From positions 23,123 to 87,122 of the forward strand of contig JAQGJU010000055.1 of the NCBI GenBank assembly GCA_028290465.1: a stretch of DNA of 64,000 nt. The letters are read 5' to 3'. Numbering within the stretch: the first letter of the stretch is position 1; each line of letters begins with the position of its first letter. Position numbers and translations under genes: made by a program. A model generated the notes under the pieces. It ran no database searches and had not been told where the DNA came from. It saw nothing but the letters and a program-made list of their open reading frames with translations. Below, one piece after another: positions 7,752 through 17,609 of this stretch. This stretch comes from Xanthobacteraceae bacterium. Its GTDB lineage: Bacteria > Pseudomonadota > Alphaproteobacteria > Rhizobiales > Xanthobacteraceae.

Positions 7752-10055
7752 TTAAGCCGTGATCGTCCGGCGCCGGCCGAATACGAACAGCAGCAGGCTC
7801 AACAGCAGCAGCGCGAGACCGCTGACCATCCGCAGTTCGGCGTCGGTCGCGGTCTTCGGCAGTGTCACCCCGCCTTGCGGCGCGGCCGCCATCGCGACCT
7901 GCGCGCCGGGCATCGGCCTGGCCGGCGCCGACGCGTCGGCGAGACGGCGCGCGGTGGTGTCTATCTGCGAACCATTGGCGCGACGTTCCATCGGCAGTTC
8001 CTGCGTGGGCCGATCGCCGAACACTTTGTCGAACTCCCAACCGGCCGGCAGGTTGAGCGGCAGTTCGGCCAGCTTGAGACGTTCGCCTTGCGGACGCGAC
8101 GGCGTCTTGTCGACCGCCAGCAGGCTGGTCAGCCGCGTGACCAACTGATGCTCCAGCGCGAGCGCCAGGATCTTCTTGTCGGCCGCGTCGCCGGAGTCTT
8201 GCCGCAACGTGCGGGCGACTTCGGCGTCGGCGATCTTGCGCCGCGCCCACAGCTTCGACAGACCCTTGCCTTCGGCCGCTTTCGCGACCGGCAGCGTGAT
8301 GGTCCAGGGCCGATCACCGATATGCCCCTTGATCTCGATGTCGCCCGCGAGCTGATCGAGCTTGCCGGCCAGCACCAGTGGCTCACCGCGGTAGATGTCC
8401 GGCATCGCGGACGGCGTGATGTCGGCCTGCGCGGCGGAGAACTTCGCCGTGAGGCCGGTCACCACCGGGTTTTCCAGCTTGTCGAACAGGCCGCGCATGC
8501 GCTCCTCGACCTGTTCGGTCGAGCTGATATGCGTGAAGGTGCCGCGCCCGAGTTCGGCCGCGCGGGTCATTAGATAGGTGTTCGGCGCCGAACCGATGCC
8601 GACCATGAACACGCGGGAACGGCCGCGCATGTCGGTGATGGTGTCGAACAGTTGCTGTTCGTTGCCGATCGCGCCATCGGTCAGGAATACGACTTGGCGC
8701 ACGAAGGCCGGTTCGGCATCGCGCCGGTCGGTCAGCGCCGCCTTCATGGGCGGCACCATCACGGTGCCGCCGCGCGCCTGCAGCGCGCCGACGAAGCCTT
8801 TGGCCTGCCCGATGTTCTGCGGGTCGGCCGGCACCGTCACCGGAAACATCACGTCCATGGTGTCGTCGAACCGGATCACGTTGAAGCGATCCGACGGCTT
8901 CAAGCGGCCAAGCGCGTAGATGAGACTGGCCTTGGCCTGCGCCATCGAGGTGCCGCCCATCGAGCCTGAATTGTCGATGACGAACACGACTTCGCGCGGC
9001 GACGGCTTTTCGGTCGGCTCGACGGCCGGCGGTGTGACGAAGGCCAGGAGATAGTCGGCATCGCCGACGCGCTCGCGGAACAGGCCGACGGACGGCGCCT
9101 TGGCGGCGGCCGGCTTCCAGGTCAGTTCGAAATCGCGGTCGGCCGGCACCGGCCCTTCGGCCAGTTTGAGCACGCGGACGTCGTCGGCCGGAGATTCCGT
9201 CTGGACCGCATGGTGATGGCTCTTCACCTCGCCAAGCGGAAAGCCGGCCTGCAGACGCACCGAAATGCTCACCGGATTGGTCGGTGCGTTCACGGCCGGG
9301 TCCAGCACCTTCGGCGTGATGCGGTCGCGGTCCGGCACCGGATCGGCACCCTGGCTCCAGCCGCTGCCGTCGGCGGGCAGGTCGACATTCTGCACGATGG
9401 GGGCCGGATTAAAGCGCGGCGCCACCACCAGCGGCACGCGCAACGAGAACTGGTCGCCCGACTGGCGTACCGGCTCCTGGTATTCGAGCTGCACCAGCAC
9501 GGTCTCGCCGGGCCCGATATTGGCGACCGAATTGGTGAAGATGTTCGGCCGCTCCTGCTCGGTGAGCGCGGCCTTCTGGCCGGCCTGCTTGGCCTGCTCG
9601 TACAGCACGCGCGCCTGCTGACGTTCCTTGATCTCGCCGACCACGATGCGGTCGCCGACGATCATTTTCAGCGTATCGACGGCGCCGCCTTCGGGCAGCG
9701 GATAGACGTAAACCGCCTCGACCCACTCCTTGGTCGGATTGTGGAACACCTGGGTGACGCGGGCCCGGACCGTCGGGCCGCTTACTGTCAGGTCGATGTC
9801 GGTGCCGAGCCGAGGCGCGTCGGTGTAGCGCTCGTTGCCGTTTTTCAGCAGCAGCGAGCCGGCCCGTGCTTCGCCCGGATGGGTGAATACTTGCGGCTCA
9901 GATGCCTGCGCTGTGGCCTGGGCCCTTGCGCCGGGCGAATTTGCGAAAAAAGCCGCAATTGCCAAGACAATTGCCGTCGCGGTTCGCCGCAATGGCCGAC
10001 CGGTGCGGACGCCTTGGGGCTGTCCCGAGGGTAAGATTCCAACGCTTGCGTTCAT
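7752..10055 (-). CDS. Sortase target protein with VIT and vWA domains
   Basis: About 767 residues, matching the family known as marine proteobacterial sortase target protein. In order: signal peptide ending near GARAQ; VIT domain (about 55-190, with LPEGGAVDTLKMIVGDRIVVGEIKE-like features); vWA domain with an intact MIDAS (DNSGSMGG, later Thr and FLTDGAIGNE) at about 330-500; a beta-rich C-terminal region; then LPKTA, a hydrophobic helix and the basic tail RRRT, which is a complete sorting signal. The ATG at 10055 is preferred over 10079 because GGGAG lies just upstream. It is divergent from an XRE regulator and almost certainly the substrate of the adjacent sortase. Confidence 0.93.
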   Translation of the reverse strand: MNASVGILPSGQPQGVRTGRPLRRTATAIVLAIAAFFANSPGARAQATAQASEPQVFTHPGEARAGSLLLKNGNERYTDAPRLGTDIDLTVSGPTVRARVTQVFHNPTKEWVEAVYVYPLPEGGAVDTLKMIVGDRIVVGEIKERQQARVLYEQAKQAGQKAALTEQERPNIFTNSVANIGPGETVLVQLEYQEPVRQSGDQFSLRVPLVVAPRFNPAPIVQNVDLPADGSGWSQGADPVPDRDRITPKVLDPAVNAPTNPVSISVRLQAGFPLGEVKSHHHAVQTESPADDVRVLKLAEGPVPADRDFELTWKPAAAKAPSVGLFRERVGDADYLLAFVTPPAVEPTEKPSPREVVFVIDNSGSMGGTSMAQAKASLIYALGRLKPSDRFNVIRFDDTMDVMFPVTVPADPQNIGQAKGFVGALQARGGTVMVPPMKAALTDRRDAEPAFVRQVVFLTDGAIGNEQQLFDTITDMRGRSRVFMVGIGSAPNTYLMTRAAELGRGTFTHISSTEQVEERMRGLFDKLENPVVTGLTAKFSAAQADITPSAMPDIYRGEPLVLAGKLDQLAGDIEIKGHIGDRPWTITLPVAKAAEGKGLSKLWARRKIADAEVARTLRQDSGDAADKKILALALEHQLVTRLTSLLAVDKTPSRPQGERLKLAELPLNLPAGWEFDKVFGDRPTQELPMERRANGSQIDTTARRLADASAPARPMPGAQVAMAAAPQGGVTLPKTATDAELRMVSGLALLLLSLLLFVFGRRRTITA

Positions 10056-10234
10056 GTCAGTCGCTCCCAGAAAATCCATCCGCCTGAACCATTTGTGCGG
10101 TCGGCGGCGTCAAAGCGGGAGCGTGATGATCTGGATTGTTCGGCCGGGCCGCGCCGGAATGCGTACGCGGACGGCGGGCTGGTACGGTGATGTGCGGCGT
10201 TGTGCCGAGCCTCAAACGGCCAGAGGGGGACTTG

Positions 10235-10999
10235 ATGCTGGATTCCGACAGGCAGCTTTCGACCGAGCAGAGCCGGGTGGTTGCCGCGACGGTGCGTGAG
10301 GAGTTGGCGCGGCGCCGGATTTCCCGCCAGCATCTGGCCGAACAGGCCAAGATCAGCATGTCGACCCTGGAAAAGGCACTGGGCGGCCGCCGGCCGTTCA
10401 CGCTCGCGACCACGGTGCGGCTGGAGGAGGCGCTCGGCGTGTCGCTGCGCTCCGGCAACGGCCATGCGCCGAGCCCGGCTCCCGCGGGCGCCGACGTCGC
10501 GCCCGACAGCCACGGCGCCTATTCGCGGCGCGCGGTGGCCTGGATGGAGGGCCGCTTTCTGACGCTGCGGCCGTCGTTCGGCGACAAGGGGGCTAGCTAT
10601 GCCTATGTGACCGAGTTCGCCTGGGACGCCGCGACGCCATGCCTGACGTTCCGCGAGACCGAACGGCTGGACGCGGCGTTCACGCAGTTCGGCGACGTGT
10701 CGATGCCGAACCAGTCCGGCCATATCTATCTGGTGACCAACCGCCACGGCCAATACCGGCTGATCACCGTCTCGCGCCCGACCATCACGGGCGAAATGTA
10801 CGGCATCCTGACCACGCTGCTGGCCGGGCGGGGCTCGCAACTGACCCCGATCGCGGCGCCGATCGCCTTTATCCCGGCGCGCGCGATGCCGGACGCGGTC
10901 TATGGCCGGATTTCGGCCGGTCAGCCGTGCTACGCGGCGTATCGCGAAATCGTCCAGCGGATCATCGACGAGCCATTCGCGATGTTCCTGCCGGGGTAA
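10235..10999 (+). CDS. XRE-family transcriptional regulator
   Basis: 254-residue regulator. A helix-turn-helix at about residues 15-65 contains ISRQHLAEQAKISMSTLEKALGG, typical of Cro/CI-type domains. The C-terminal 150 residues form an unnamed domain beginning YSRRAVAWMEGRFLTLRPSF that may sense a ligand. The start at 10235 is chosen for AGAGGGGGACTTG immediately upstream; the frame is open from 10136. It is divergent from the sortase substrate gene with 179 bp between start codons, so it is a reasonable candidate regulator of that locus, but no operator was identified. Confidence 0.82.
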   Translation: MLDSDRQLSTEQSRVVAATVREELARRRISRQHLAEQAKISMSTLEKALGGRRPFTLATTVRLEEALGVSLRSGNGHAPSPAPAGADVAPDSHGAYSRRAVAWMEGRFLTLRPSFGDKGASYAYVTEFAWDAATPCLTFRETERLDAAFTQFGDVSMPNQSGHIYLVTNRHGQYRLITVSRPTITGEMYGILTTLLAGRGSQLTPIAAPIAFIPARAMPDAVYGRISAGQPCYAAYREIVQRIIDEPFAMFLPG

Positions 11000-11012
11000 G
11001 CGCCCCCCGGTC

Positions 11013-12572
11013 TTAGGCTGCTTGTTCCGCGGCATTTGGCGTTGCCTCGGCGTCGAACGCGGCGATCGATCGCTCCTTCTGCTTGGAGGCCAGCGCTTCC
11101 TCTTCGGCGTCCTGTGGCGCGCCCCAGAACGCTGCGAGCGTGGGCCCGTCCGCCAGCCGGCGTTCCCGAAACAGGAAGCTCATGATTTCGAACGGCCAGA
11201 CCCGCCGGCCCATGCGGGTGTACCAGCGCATGGCATGGCGGAGCTTGGGGTCGCGGTGGAAGAGTACGCGCCACAGCGCCTTCGGCCGCAATTGCACGAT
11301 GGCCTCGATGCATTTCACCCACAGCAGCAGGCGCCACGGCGCCATGTGCCGGGTGGCCAGCACCTGATGCTTGTAGTCCCAGTAGCGTTGGTCGGTCTGG
11401 ATCACACGCCGCTCCGTCGCGATACGGAAGAACGGCGTCCAGCGATGCGGCGTCACATACAGCGTCTGAATCTGGTCCGGATCGTACGACAATAGCTGCC
11501 GCAGCCCGCGCCACAGGTCGCGGTTGGTTTCCTCCTCGAAGCCGACCACCCACGTCGCCATCGACAGGATGCCATGCTGGCGCAGTAGGCGGATGGCTTC
11601 GCGATCCTTGGTGGTGCTGCCGCCCTTGCGGATGAGATCGAGCGTCGCCTTGTCGGTGTTCTCCATTCCCATCAGGAATCGTTCGCACCCGGCTTTCTTG
11701 TAGAGGTGCAAAATATCGGCATCGCGCACGATGTCGTCGGCACGGGTCGAGCCGACGAGGGTCAGGTTGACGTTCTCGGCGATCAACGCTTCGAGAAACG
11801 CCTTCCAGGCCTTGCGTGAGGCGGAGGGGTTTTCGTCGGCGAAGTTGATCACTTCGACGCCGTGGACGCGGTGCAGCCACGCGATTTCGGCCGCCAGTTT
11901 CTTCGGGTCGCGGTGCCGCCAGCGCGTCCAGAAGCCGCGCTGGCCGCAATAGTTACAGAGATGCGGACAGCCCCGCGAGAACTGCACCACCACCGCGCGC
12001 TTGTTGCCCCAATAGCTGTAGCGCCGATGGTCGATCAGTTCCCAGCCGATGCGGAACGAGTCCAGATCGGCGATGACCGGCGCGGGCGGCGTGCCCACCG
12101 CGACGCCGTCATGGCGGAATGCGATGCCACGGATGGCGAGGAGCGGTTGCCGGGATTCGAGCGCCCGGATCAGCCGTGGCGCGGTTTCCTCTCCCTCGCC
12201 CCGTACGATGGCGTCAATCTGCGGCTCCTGCGCCAGCACTTCGCGCCAGTGATAGGTCGGAAACACCCCGCCATAAATGATCCATGCATCGGGTATCGCG
12301 GCCCGCAGCCTACGGGTGAGTTCTGCGACAATCGGATGGCCCGATGTTGAGCCGGAATGGCCGAGCAGAATGGCCTCGGGCTTGATCGCTACGGCGCCCT
12401 GGACAATCTCGGCGAGCGGCATGGGGCCGAATTCGGCGTCGAGCAGCCGCACATCGTGACCGTCGTCGATCAGCGGGCCGCCGATGCAAAGCAGGCCCAG
12501 CGGCGGCAACTGCTCGCGCGGGATGCGGCTGCCGATCGACGGGTGCGGTGGATTGATAATGAGAATACGCAT
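11013..12572 (-). CDS. bchE: BchE-type radical SAM/B12-binding protein
   Basis: 519-residue protein with an N-terminal cobalamin-binding-like domain ([17 protein letters not shown], about 1-150) and a radical SAM domain with [19 protein letters not shown] (Cys cluster about residues 205-212) and [11 protein letters not shown]. These blocks match anaerobic Mg-protoporphyrin IX monomethyl ester cyclase, which forms ring E of bacteriochlorophyll. No other bch, puf or crt gene is in the window, and the gene stands alone between an XRE regulator and divergent leuB. It could be a true BchE in a scattered pathway or a relative with another substrate. The C-terminus ends in an Ala/Glu-rich tail. Confidence 0.75.
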   Translation of the reverse strand: MRILIINPPHPSIGSRIPREQLPPLGLLCIGGPLIDDGHDVRLLDAEFGPMPLAEIVQGAVAIKPEAILLGHSGSTSGHPIVAELTRRLRAAIPDAWIIYGGVFPTYHWREVLAQEPQIDAIVRGEGEETAPRLIRALESRQPLLAIRGIAFRHDGVAVGTPPAPVIADLDSFRIGWELIDHRRYSYWGNKRAVVVQFSRGCPHLCNYCGQRGFWTRWRHRDPKKLAAEIAWLHRVHGVEVINFADENPSASRKAWKAFLEALIAENVNLTLVGSTRADDIVRDADILHLYKKAGCERFLMGMENTDKATLDLIRKGGSTTKDREAIRLLRQHGILSMATWVVGFEEETNRDLWRGLRQLLSYDPDQIQTLYVTPHRWTPFFRIATERRVIQTDQRYWDYKHQVLATRHMAPWRLLLWVKCIEAIVQLRPKALWRVLFHRDPKLRHAMRWYTRMGRRVWPFEIMSFLFRERRLADGPTLAAFWGAPQDAEEEALASKQKERSIAAFDAEATPNAAEQAA

Positions 12573-12806
12573 GGCTGGTCAGCTCCCGGCTTGAACGTCT
12601 CCCCTTTTTCGCGCGCGAAGGCCGGGCGGATCGAGCGTGACATTCAGGTTTGTTCGGCAGGAAACCGCCCGGGTGGGCGATGCATGTGCGGAGGTGTGCG
12701 GATTCGTGCGGGCCGGGCGCAAATGGGTGCCTTGCCAACGGCCCCTCCGCCCATTAGCAATCCGCCCGCGCGGCTCCAAAGAAACCTGCAAGGCGAGGCA
12801 AACTCC

Positions 12807-13919
12807 ATGGCGACCCACAAGCTCCTCCTGCTGCCCGGCGACGGCATCGGCCCCGAAGTGATGGCCGAGGTCACCAAGCTGATCGCCTGGATGAACAAAA
12901 ACGGCATGGGCCGCTTCGAGACCGAAGAAGGGCTGGTCGGCGGCGCCGCGTTCGACGCAACCGGCAAGGCGATCACCGACGAGACCATGGCAAAGGCCGA
13001 CGCGGCCGACGCGGTGATCTTCGGCGCGGTCGGCGGGCCGAAATGGGACAAGGTGCCGTATGACGCGCGTCCCGAAGCGGGCCTGCTGCGTCTGCGCAAG
13101 GATCTGGCGCTGTACGCCAACCTGCGCCCGGCCGTGACCTATCCGGCCCTGGCCGACGCCTCGTCGCTCAAGCGCGAACTGGTCGAGGGCCTCGACATCA
13201 TGATTTTGCGCGAACTGACCGGCGGCGTGTATTTCGGCGAACCGAAGACCATCACCGATCTCGGCAATGGCCAGAAGCGCGCCGTCGATACCCAGGTTTA
13301 CGACACCTATGAAATCGAGCGCATTTCGCGGGTCGCCTTCGAGCTGGCGCGCAAGCGTCGCAACAAGGTGACGTCGATGGAAAAGCGCAACGTGATGAAG
13401 TCCGGCGTGCTGTGGAACGAAGTCGTCACGCAGTTGCACGCGCGCGAGTTCAAGGATGTGCAGCTCGAGCACATGCTGGCCGATGCCGGTGCCATGCAAT
13501 TGGTCCGGACCCCGAAGCAGTTCGACGTCATCGTCACCGACAATCTGTTCGGCGACATTCTGTCGGACGTCGCCGCCATGCTGACCGGTTCGCTCGGCAT
13601 GCTGGCCTCGGCCTCGCTCGGCGAAGCCGATCCGAAGACCAAGCGGCGCAAGGCGCTGTATGAGCCGGTGCACGGCTCGGCGCCCGACATCGCCGGCAAG
13701 GGCCTCGCCAATCCGATCGCCATGATCGCGTCGTTCGGCATGGCGCTGCGTTACTCTTTCGACATGGGCCGGGAGGCCGACATGATCGACGCCGCGATCG
13801 CGGCGACGCTGGCCAAGGGCCTGCGCACCGCCGACATCAAGTCGGAAGGCACGACGGTGGTCGGCACCAGCCAGATGGGCGACGCCGTGATCGCCGAGCT
13901 TGAGAAGCTGAAAGGCTAA
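12807..13919 (+). CDS. leuB: 3-isopropylmalate dehydrogenase
   Basis: 370-residue NAD-dependent decarboxylating dehydrogenase of leucine synthesis. Family motifs are intact: [16 protein letters not shown] at the N-terminus, [33 protein letters not shown], the [10 protein letters not shown] metal-binding segment, and [18 protein letters not shown] near residue 285. The ATG at 12807 follows AAGGCGAGG. It is divergent from bchE with 234 bp between them and followed closely by the convergent ABC ATPase gene. leuC and leuD are 10-15 kb away on the other strand. Confidence 0.96.
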   Translation: MATHKLLLLPGDGIGPEVMAEVTKLIAWMNKNGMGRFETEEGLVGGAAFDATGKAITDETMAKADAADAVIFGAVGGPKWDKVPYDARPEAGLLRLRKDLALYANLRPAVTYPALADASSLKRELVEGLDIMILRELTGGVYFGEPKTITDLGNGQKRAVDTQVYDTYEIERISRVAFELARKRRNKVTSMEKRNVMKSGVLWNEVVTQLHAREFKDVQLEHMLADAGAMQLVRTPKQFDVIVTDNLFGDILSDVAAMLTGSLGMLASASLGEADPKTKRRKALYEPVHGSAPDIAGKGLANPIAMIASFGMALRYSFDMGREADMIDAAIAATLAKGLRTADIKSEGTTVVGTSQMGDAVIAELEKLKG

Positions 13920-13946
13920 GCCGAGATACGACCTAGAGGTGACGGC

Positions 13947-14684
13947 TTAGGCCGCCGCCTCCAGCGTCCCCAGGATTTCGCGGTGGACGTCGAAGAAGTA
14001 TGAGTCCTCGGTGGCGCGTGGGCGCGGCCGGTCGATCTCGATGATGCGCTCGATGCGGACCGGCGGTCCGCCGAGCACGATCACCCGGTCGGCCAGGAAC
14101 GCGGCCTCCAGCGTGTTGTGCGTCACCAATAGTCCCGTCGGCGAAGCGTTGGCCCAGAGCCGCTGCAACAGCGCGCGCAGCCGCCGCGCGGTCAGTTCAT
14201 CGAGCGCGCTGAACGGCTCGTCCAGCAGAATGACATCCGGGTCGACCGCGAAGGCGCGGGCCAGTGCGACGCGCTGGCGCTGGCCGCCGGACAGCGACAG
14301 CGGAAACGCATCGGCGTAATTGCCGAGTTCGACTTCCGCCAACAACTTTCGTCCGAGCGCCGGATCGACGCCGGCCGCGTCCGCCGCGAGGTCGATGTTC
14401 TGGCCGACGCTGCGCCATTCGAACAGCCGCGGCTGCTGGAACACCATGCCGAGCCGCGATGGCCGCGTTCCGGCGCCGAGAGTGACAGTGCCGGCATCCG
14501 GCGCTTCGAGGCCGGCCGCGAGATGCAACAGCGTGGTCTTGCCGATGCCGGACGGGCCGACCACCGCGACCAGTTCGCCGCGCGCGACCTCCAGCGAAAA
14601 ATGCTTCAGTACGGTTTCGGGTGTGCTGGAATTGCGCCGCAAATAGGATTTGTCGACGTGACGGAATTGAATGACGGCGCTCAT
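13947..14684 (-). CDS. ABC transporter ATP-binding protein (nitrate/sulfonate/taurine type)
   Basis: 245-residue ATPase of the SsuB/TauB class. Walker A is GPSGIGKTTLL (about 50-60), Q-loop is MVFQQPRLFEW, signature is LSGGQRQRVALARA, Walker B is VILLDEPFSALDE and H-loop is LLVTHNTLEA. It shares ATGA with the permease gene upstream (4-base overlap), so the two are translationally coupled. It energises import of the ligand bound by the SBP at 15508; the substrate is unknown. Confidence 0.9.
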   Translation of the reverse strand: MSAVIQFRHVDKSYLRRNSSTPETVLKHFSLEVARGELVAVVGPSGIGKTTLLHLAAGLEAPDAGTVTLGAGTRPSRLGMVFQQPRLFEWRSVGQNIDLAADAAGVDPALGRKLLAEVELGNYADAFPLSLSGGQRQRVALARAFAVDPDVILLDEPFSALDELTARRLRALLQRLWANASPTGLLVTHNTLEAAFLADRVIVLGGPPVRIERIIEIDRPRPRATEDSYFFDVHREILGTLEAAA

Positions 14685-15511
14685 ACCCGGGCCACCCGTT
14701 TCCAGCGCGTCACGCGCCGCTCGATTGATTGCATGATGCCGTATTCGATGAACGCCATCATCATCGTGAAGGCCAGCGTCCAGGCCAGCATTGCGGCGAC
14801 GTTTTGCGAACTGAAGGCTGAGTTTAGCCGGTAGCCGACGCCGCTGGACAGGCCGAAAATCTCGACCAGCACCACGACCTTCCAGGCGAGCGAGAATCCG
14901 AGCCGCGCGCCGCTCAGCAGATACGGCATGATGGCCGGCAGCCACAGATGCCGCAGCATCGCGCGCCGTGACAGCCGGAACACATGCGCGGCCTCGATCA
15001 GTTGCGCGTCCACCGCGCTGAGGCCCTGCGTGATGCTCAGCGCCAAAGCGGGCGCGATGCCGAGCGCGATGGCGAACACTGACGCTTGCAGACTCAGGCC
15101 GAACCAGATCACGCAGAGCAGCGCCCAAACGAGGCCCGGCACCGTGAGGCCGAGCACCAGCGCCGGCTCGAAAAAGGTCTTGGCGATGCGGCTGCGCGCC
15201 GACGCGAGGCCGATCGCGATGGCGATGGCATATGCCACGATGAAGCCGAGAAAGATCCGCTGAAGCGTAATGCCGATTTGCGTGACCGCATCGCCGCTGA
15301 CCGCGATGTCTTTCAGTTCCAGCCAGATATCCGTCAGGCCCGGCAGCAGTGGGCTCGACCGGTAGCGCGCCATCGCCTCCCAGCCGATCGCCAGCAGCAC
15401 GCAGAATAGCAACGGCGGCAGCGTGGCGATCAGCGTGTCGCGCAGCCACGGGCGCGGCACCGCCGCCGCTCGGGGCTGAAGTTTAGTTTCGCTGTGGGTC
15501 AGCACGCTCAT
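14681..15511 (-). CDS. ABC transporter permease (nitrate/sulfonate/taurine type)
   Basis: 276-residue inner-membrane permease with about six helices. The coupling loop for the ATPase is the EAAHVFRLSRRAMLRHLWLPAIMPYLLSGARL region, starting near residue 170. The start at 15511 overlaps the binding-protein stop by 4 bases; a longer frame upstream is out of context. With the ATPase and the SBP it makes a complete importer. Confidence 0.9.
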   Translation of the reverse strand: MSVLTHSETKLQPRAAAVPRPWLRDTLIATLPPLLFCVLLAIGWEAMARYRSSPLLPGLTDIWLELKDIAVSGDAVTQIGITLQRIFLGFIVAYAIAIAIGLASARSRIAKTFFEPALVLGLTVPGLVWALLCVIWFGLSLQASVFAIALGIAPALALSITQGLSAVDAQLIEAAHVFRLSRRAMLRHLWLPAIMPYLLSGARLGFSLAWKVVVLVEIFGLSSGVGYRLNSAFSSQNVAAMLAWTLAFTMMMAFIEYGIMQSIERRVTRWKRVARV

Positions 15512-16509
15512 TGGCCGGCGCCCGCGAGTGCCGCCAGGTATACCGGCTTGGTCGGTACAGCCGGCAGGATGCCGGCTTTGACGGATTCCGATATCTGCCG
15601 GTCGAGATTGGCGAAGACAGCTTGGTTCCAATCGACCGCGTACAGATCCGCCATGCGGCTCGGCAGCAGGTCGATGGCGGCACGCTCATTGTCCGGAATG
15701 CCATAGGCCTTGTGCTGCTGGGCGATCAGTTCCGGCTTCGCCTTGATCTTGCGATTGAGATCGATCAGCACTTCACGCAGTGCATCGACCGCGACGCGGT
15801 TCTGCTCGACCCAGTCGCGCCGGCCGGCGTAACCGATCAGCAGCAGCGGCGCCGGATCGTTGGTGGCGGCGTGCCACAGGTCGCCGACTTTGGCGATCTC
15901 GCGGGCACCGCCGGCGATCAGCCGTGTCGCGGTCGGCTCAATCGTGATGACGGCATCGACATCGCCGCGCGAAAACAGTGCGAGGTTGGAGGTCGGTGGT
16001 CCGAAGATAACTTCGAAATCCTTCTTCAGATCGAAGCCGTGCAGCAGTCCGGCGAGCCGCGCCTGACGATAGGTGTCGCTGCTTTCCGGCTGGGTCGCGA
16101 TCTTCTTGCCGATCAAGTCGCGCGGCGTCTTGAACGAGCTGTCGCCGCGTACGATCCAGCGGCCGTGGTTGTTGGTCGAGGGGGCAAAGATCACGATGTC
16201 GCTGCCACGCGGCGCGATTTCGGCGACGCCGAGTGCCCCATAGGCGCTGACATCGACCGCGCCAGCCGTGAGCTGCAACTGCACTTGGCCCGGATTGCCT
16301 TGAATCCACGACAGATCGAGTTCGGGCGGGATCTTGACGATGCCGGATTCGATCAGCGGCTTCCAGATCGCACCGGCGGTGCCGGGTCCGGGCGCCGACA
16401 TGCGCACAGCCGTATTCGCGGCCAAGGCGGGACTGGCCGGAAGGCCGATGACGGCGCCCGCAGATGCGAGCGCCGCCGTGGCCAGGAACGAACGCCTGGT
16501 CTGAAGCAT
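15508..16509 (-). CDS. ABC transporter periplasmic substrate-binding protein
   Basis: 333-residue SsuA/TauA/NMT1-like binding protein. Its N-terminus, TRRSFLATAALASAGAVIGL, looks like a twin-arginine signal, with cleavage near ALAAN. The mature protein has two alpha/beta lobes, with RVSDT-like contacts not resolvable by eye; SDIVIFAPSTNNHGRWIVRGDSSFKTPRDLIGK-type sequence marks the family. Alternative upstream starts are unlikely because the signal peptide begins at 16509. The gene ends in an ATGA overlap with the permease and begins 2 bp after the preceding binding-protein-like gene. Confidence 0.88.
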   Translation of the reverse strand: MLQTRRSFLATAALASAGAVIGLPASPALAANTAVRMSAPGPGTAGAIWKPLIESGIVKIPPELDLSWIQGNPGQVQLQLTAGAVDVSAYGALGVAEIAPRGSDIVIFAPSTNNHGRWIVRGDSSFKTPRDLIGKKIATQPESSDTYRQARLAGLLHGFDLKKDFEVIFGPPTSNLALFSRGDVDAVITIEPTATRLIAGGAREIAKVGDLWHAATNDPAPLLLIGYAGRRDWVEQNRVAVDALREVLIDLNRKIKAKPELIAQQHKAYGIPDNERAAIDLLPSRMADLYAVDWNQAVFANLDRQISESVKAGILPAVPTKPVYLAALAGAGQ

Positions 16510-16511
16510 GA

Positions 16512-17387
16512 TCAGCCGATCACCAGCGAGTTGTGCTGGTTCCGGCCGTGCGAGAAGTCTCGCGACTTCATCCACTCATAGGCCGCGTCGAACTTCTGTT
16601 CGGCGTAACGCTCGACCTGTACGTAGTGGATGAACTGCAGACCGAGTTCGCTCGGAGCGAGACGGCCTTTCGTCACCTTGGTGATGTGGTGCGCGTAGCG
16701 CTCGAAGTTTTTCTGGATCAGGCCGACGGCCTCGTCGATCGCCGCGAAATAACCCTTGCGCACGGCTTCGGGCAGATCCGGATTGATGATCTCGGCGCCG
16801 CGATACGAGGTCGACGCGATGATATGCGCGCCTTCCTTGAGGGCCAGCGTGATGAACGGCTCCATCACGGTGACGGCCGCGATCTTGCCGGTCTTGGCCT
16901 GTTCGTAGCGGTGGCCCGGTTCGCCGACATGCACGAGCTTGACGTGTTCGCGGCCGAGCGCGCCCTCGAGCAATTGCAGCGTGGTGTAGTGCGAGCCGGT
17001 GAAGTCGTTGATGCCGATTTCGACGTCGGCGAGATCGCGCGGCACTTGATACTTGTCGTCGAAGCTGATGATCGCCTGATGGGCGACGGCGGGGCGCAGC
17101 GCCGCGATCTTGGCCTTTTCGGTGCCGCGTTCGATGCGGTCGATGCCGCCCCATTCGCAGACATTGTAGGCGTCGGCCTTGCCTTCGACGAACAGCGATT
17201 CCTTCAGGCGCTTGAGCACGTCCGGCTCATTCGGATTGTTCTGCCGGTCCGAATATTGCGCGCTGTAGGTCAGATGAACGCCGTGCTTCTCGAACAGTCC
17301 TTCGTCGATGCCGACCAGAATCGGTAGGTCGAACACCGCCGGATTGGGAGAGATGCGGATTTCGTCATCGCGTCGCGTCGTGGCCAT
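16512..17387 (-). CDS. Signal-less substrate-binding-fold protein (NMT1/SsuA-like)
   Basis: 291 residues, the first gene of the ABC operon. It resembles ABC substrate-binding proteins of the NMT1/THI5/SsuA type (ISPNPAVFDLPILVGIDEGLFEKHG at the N-terminus), but it has no signal peptide or membrane segment, so it should stay in the cytoplasm. A conspicuous AYNVCEWGGIDRIERG segment with a single Cys at about residue 75 is where related cytoplasmic enzymes of this fold place catalytic residues. It may therefore be an enzyme acting on the imported compound (desulfinase- or pyrimidine-synthase-like folds are precedents), or a cytosolic ligand sensor. Function unproven. The start follows AAAGGGAC. 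Confidence 0.8.
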   Translation of the reverse strand: MATTRRDDEIRISPNPAVFDLPILVGIDEGLFEKHGVHLTYSAQYSDRQNNPNEPDVLKRLKESLFVEGKADAYNVCEWGGIDRIERGTEKAKIAALRPAVAHQAIISFDDKYQVPRDLADVEIGINDFTGSHYTTLQLLEGALGREHVKLVHVGEPGHRYEQAKTGKIAAVTVMEPFITLALKEGAHIIASTSYRGAEIINPDLPEAVRKGYFAAIDEAVGLIQKNFERYAHHITKVTKGRLAPSELGLQFIHYVQVERYAEQKFDAAYEWMKSRDFSHGRNQHNSLVIG

Positions 17388-17609
17388 CGTGATTGTCCCT
17401 TTGCTGATGCATCGCCGCGCCGTCGGCAGGGCCTCTCGGGCGCTGCTCGTGGACGTGACGTCGTCTTCATCGATGCAAAGAAGGATGGTCAGCGCGACCC
17501 AAGGGGTCAATGAAATCGGGTTGTTTTCTCGCCCGAGATCTGGAAGTTATATTCTAAAAATGTGTTGTGTAAAGAAATATATGCCACATGATGGCGTTTT
17601 ATAGCCAGT

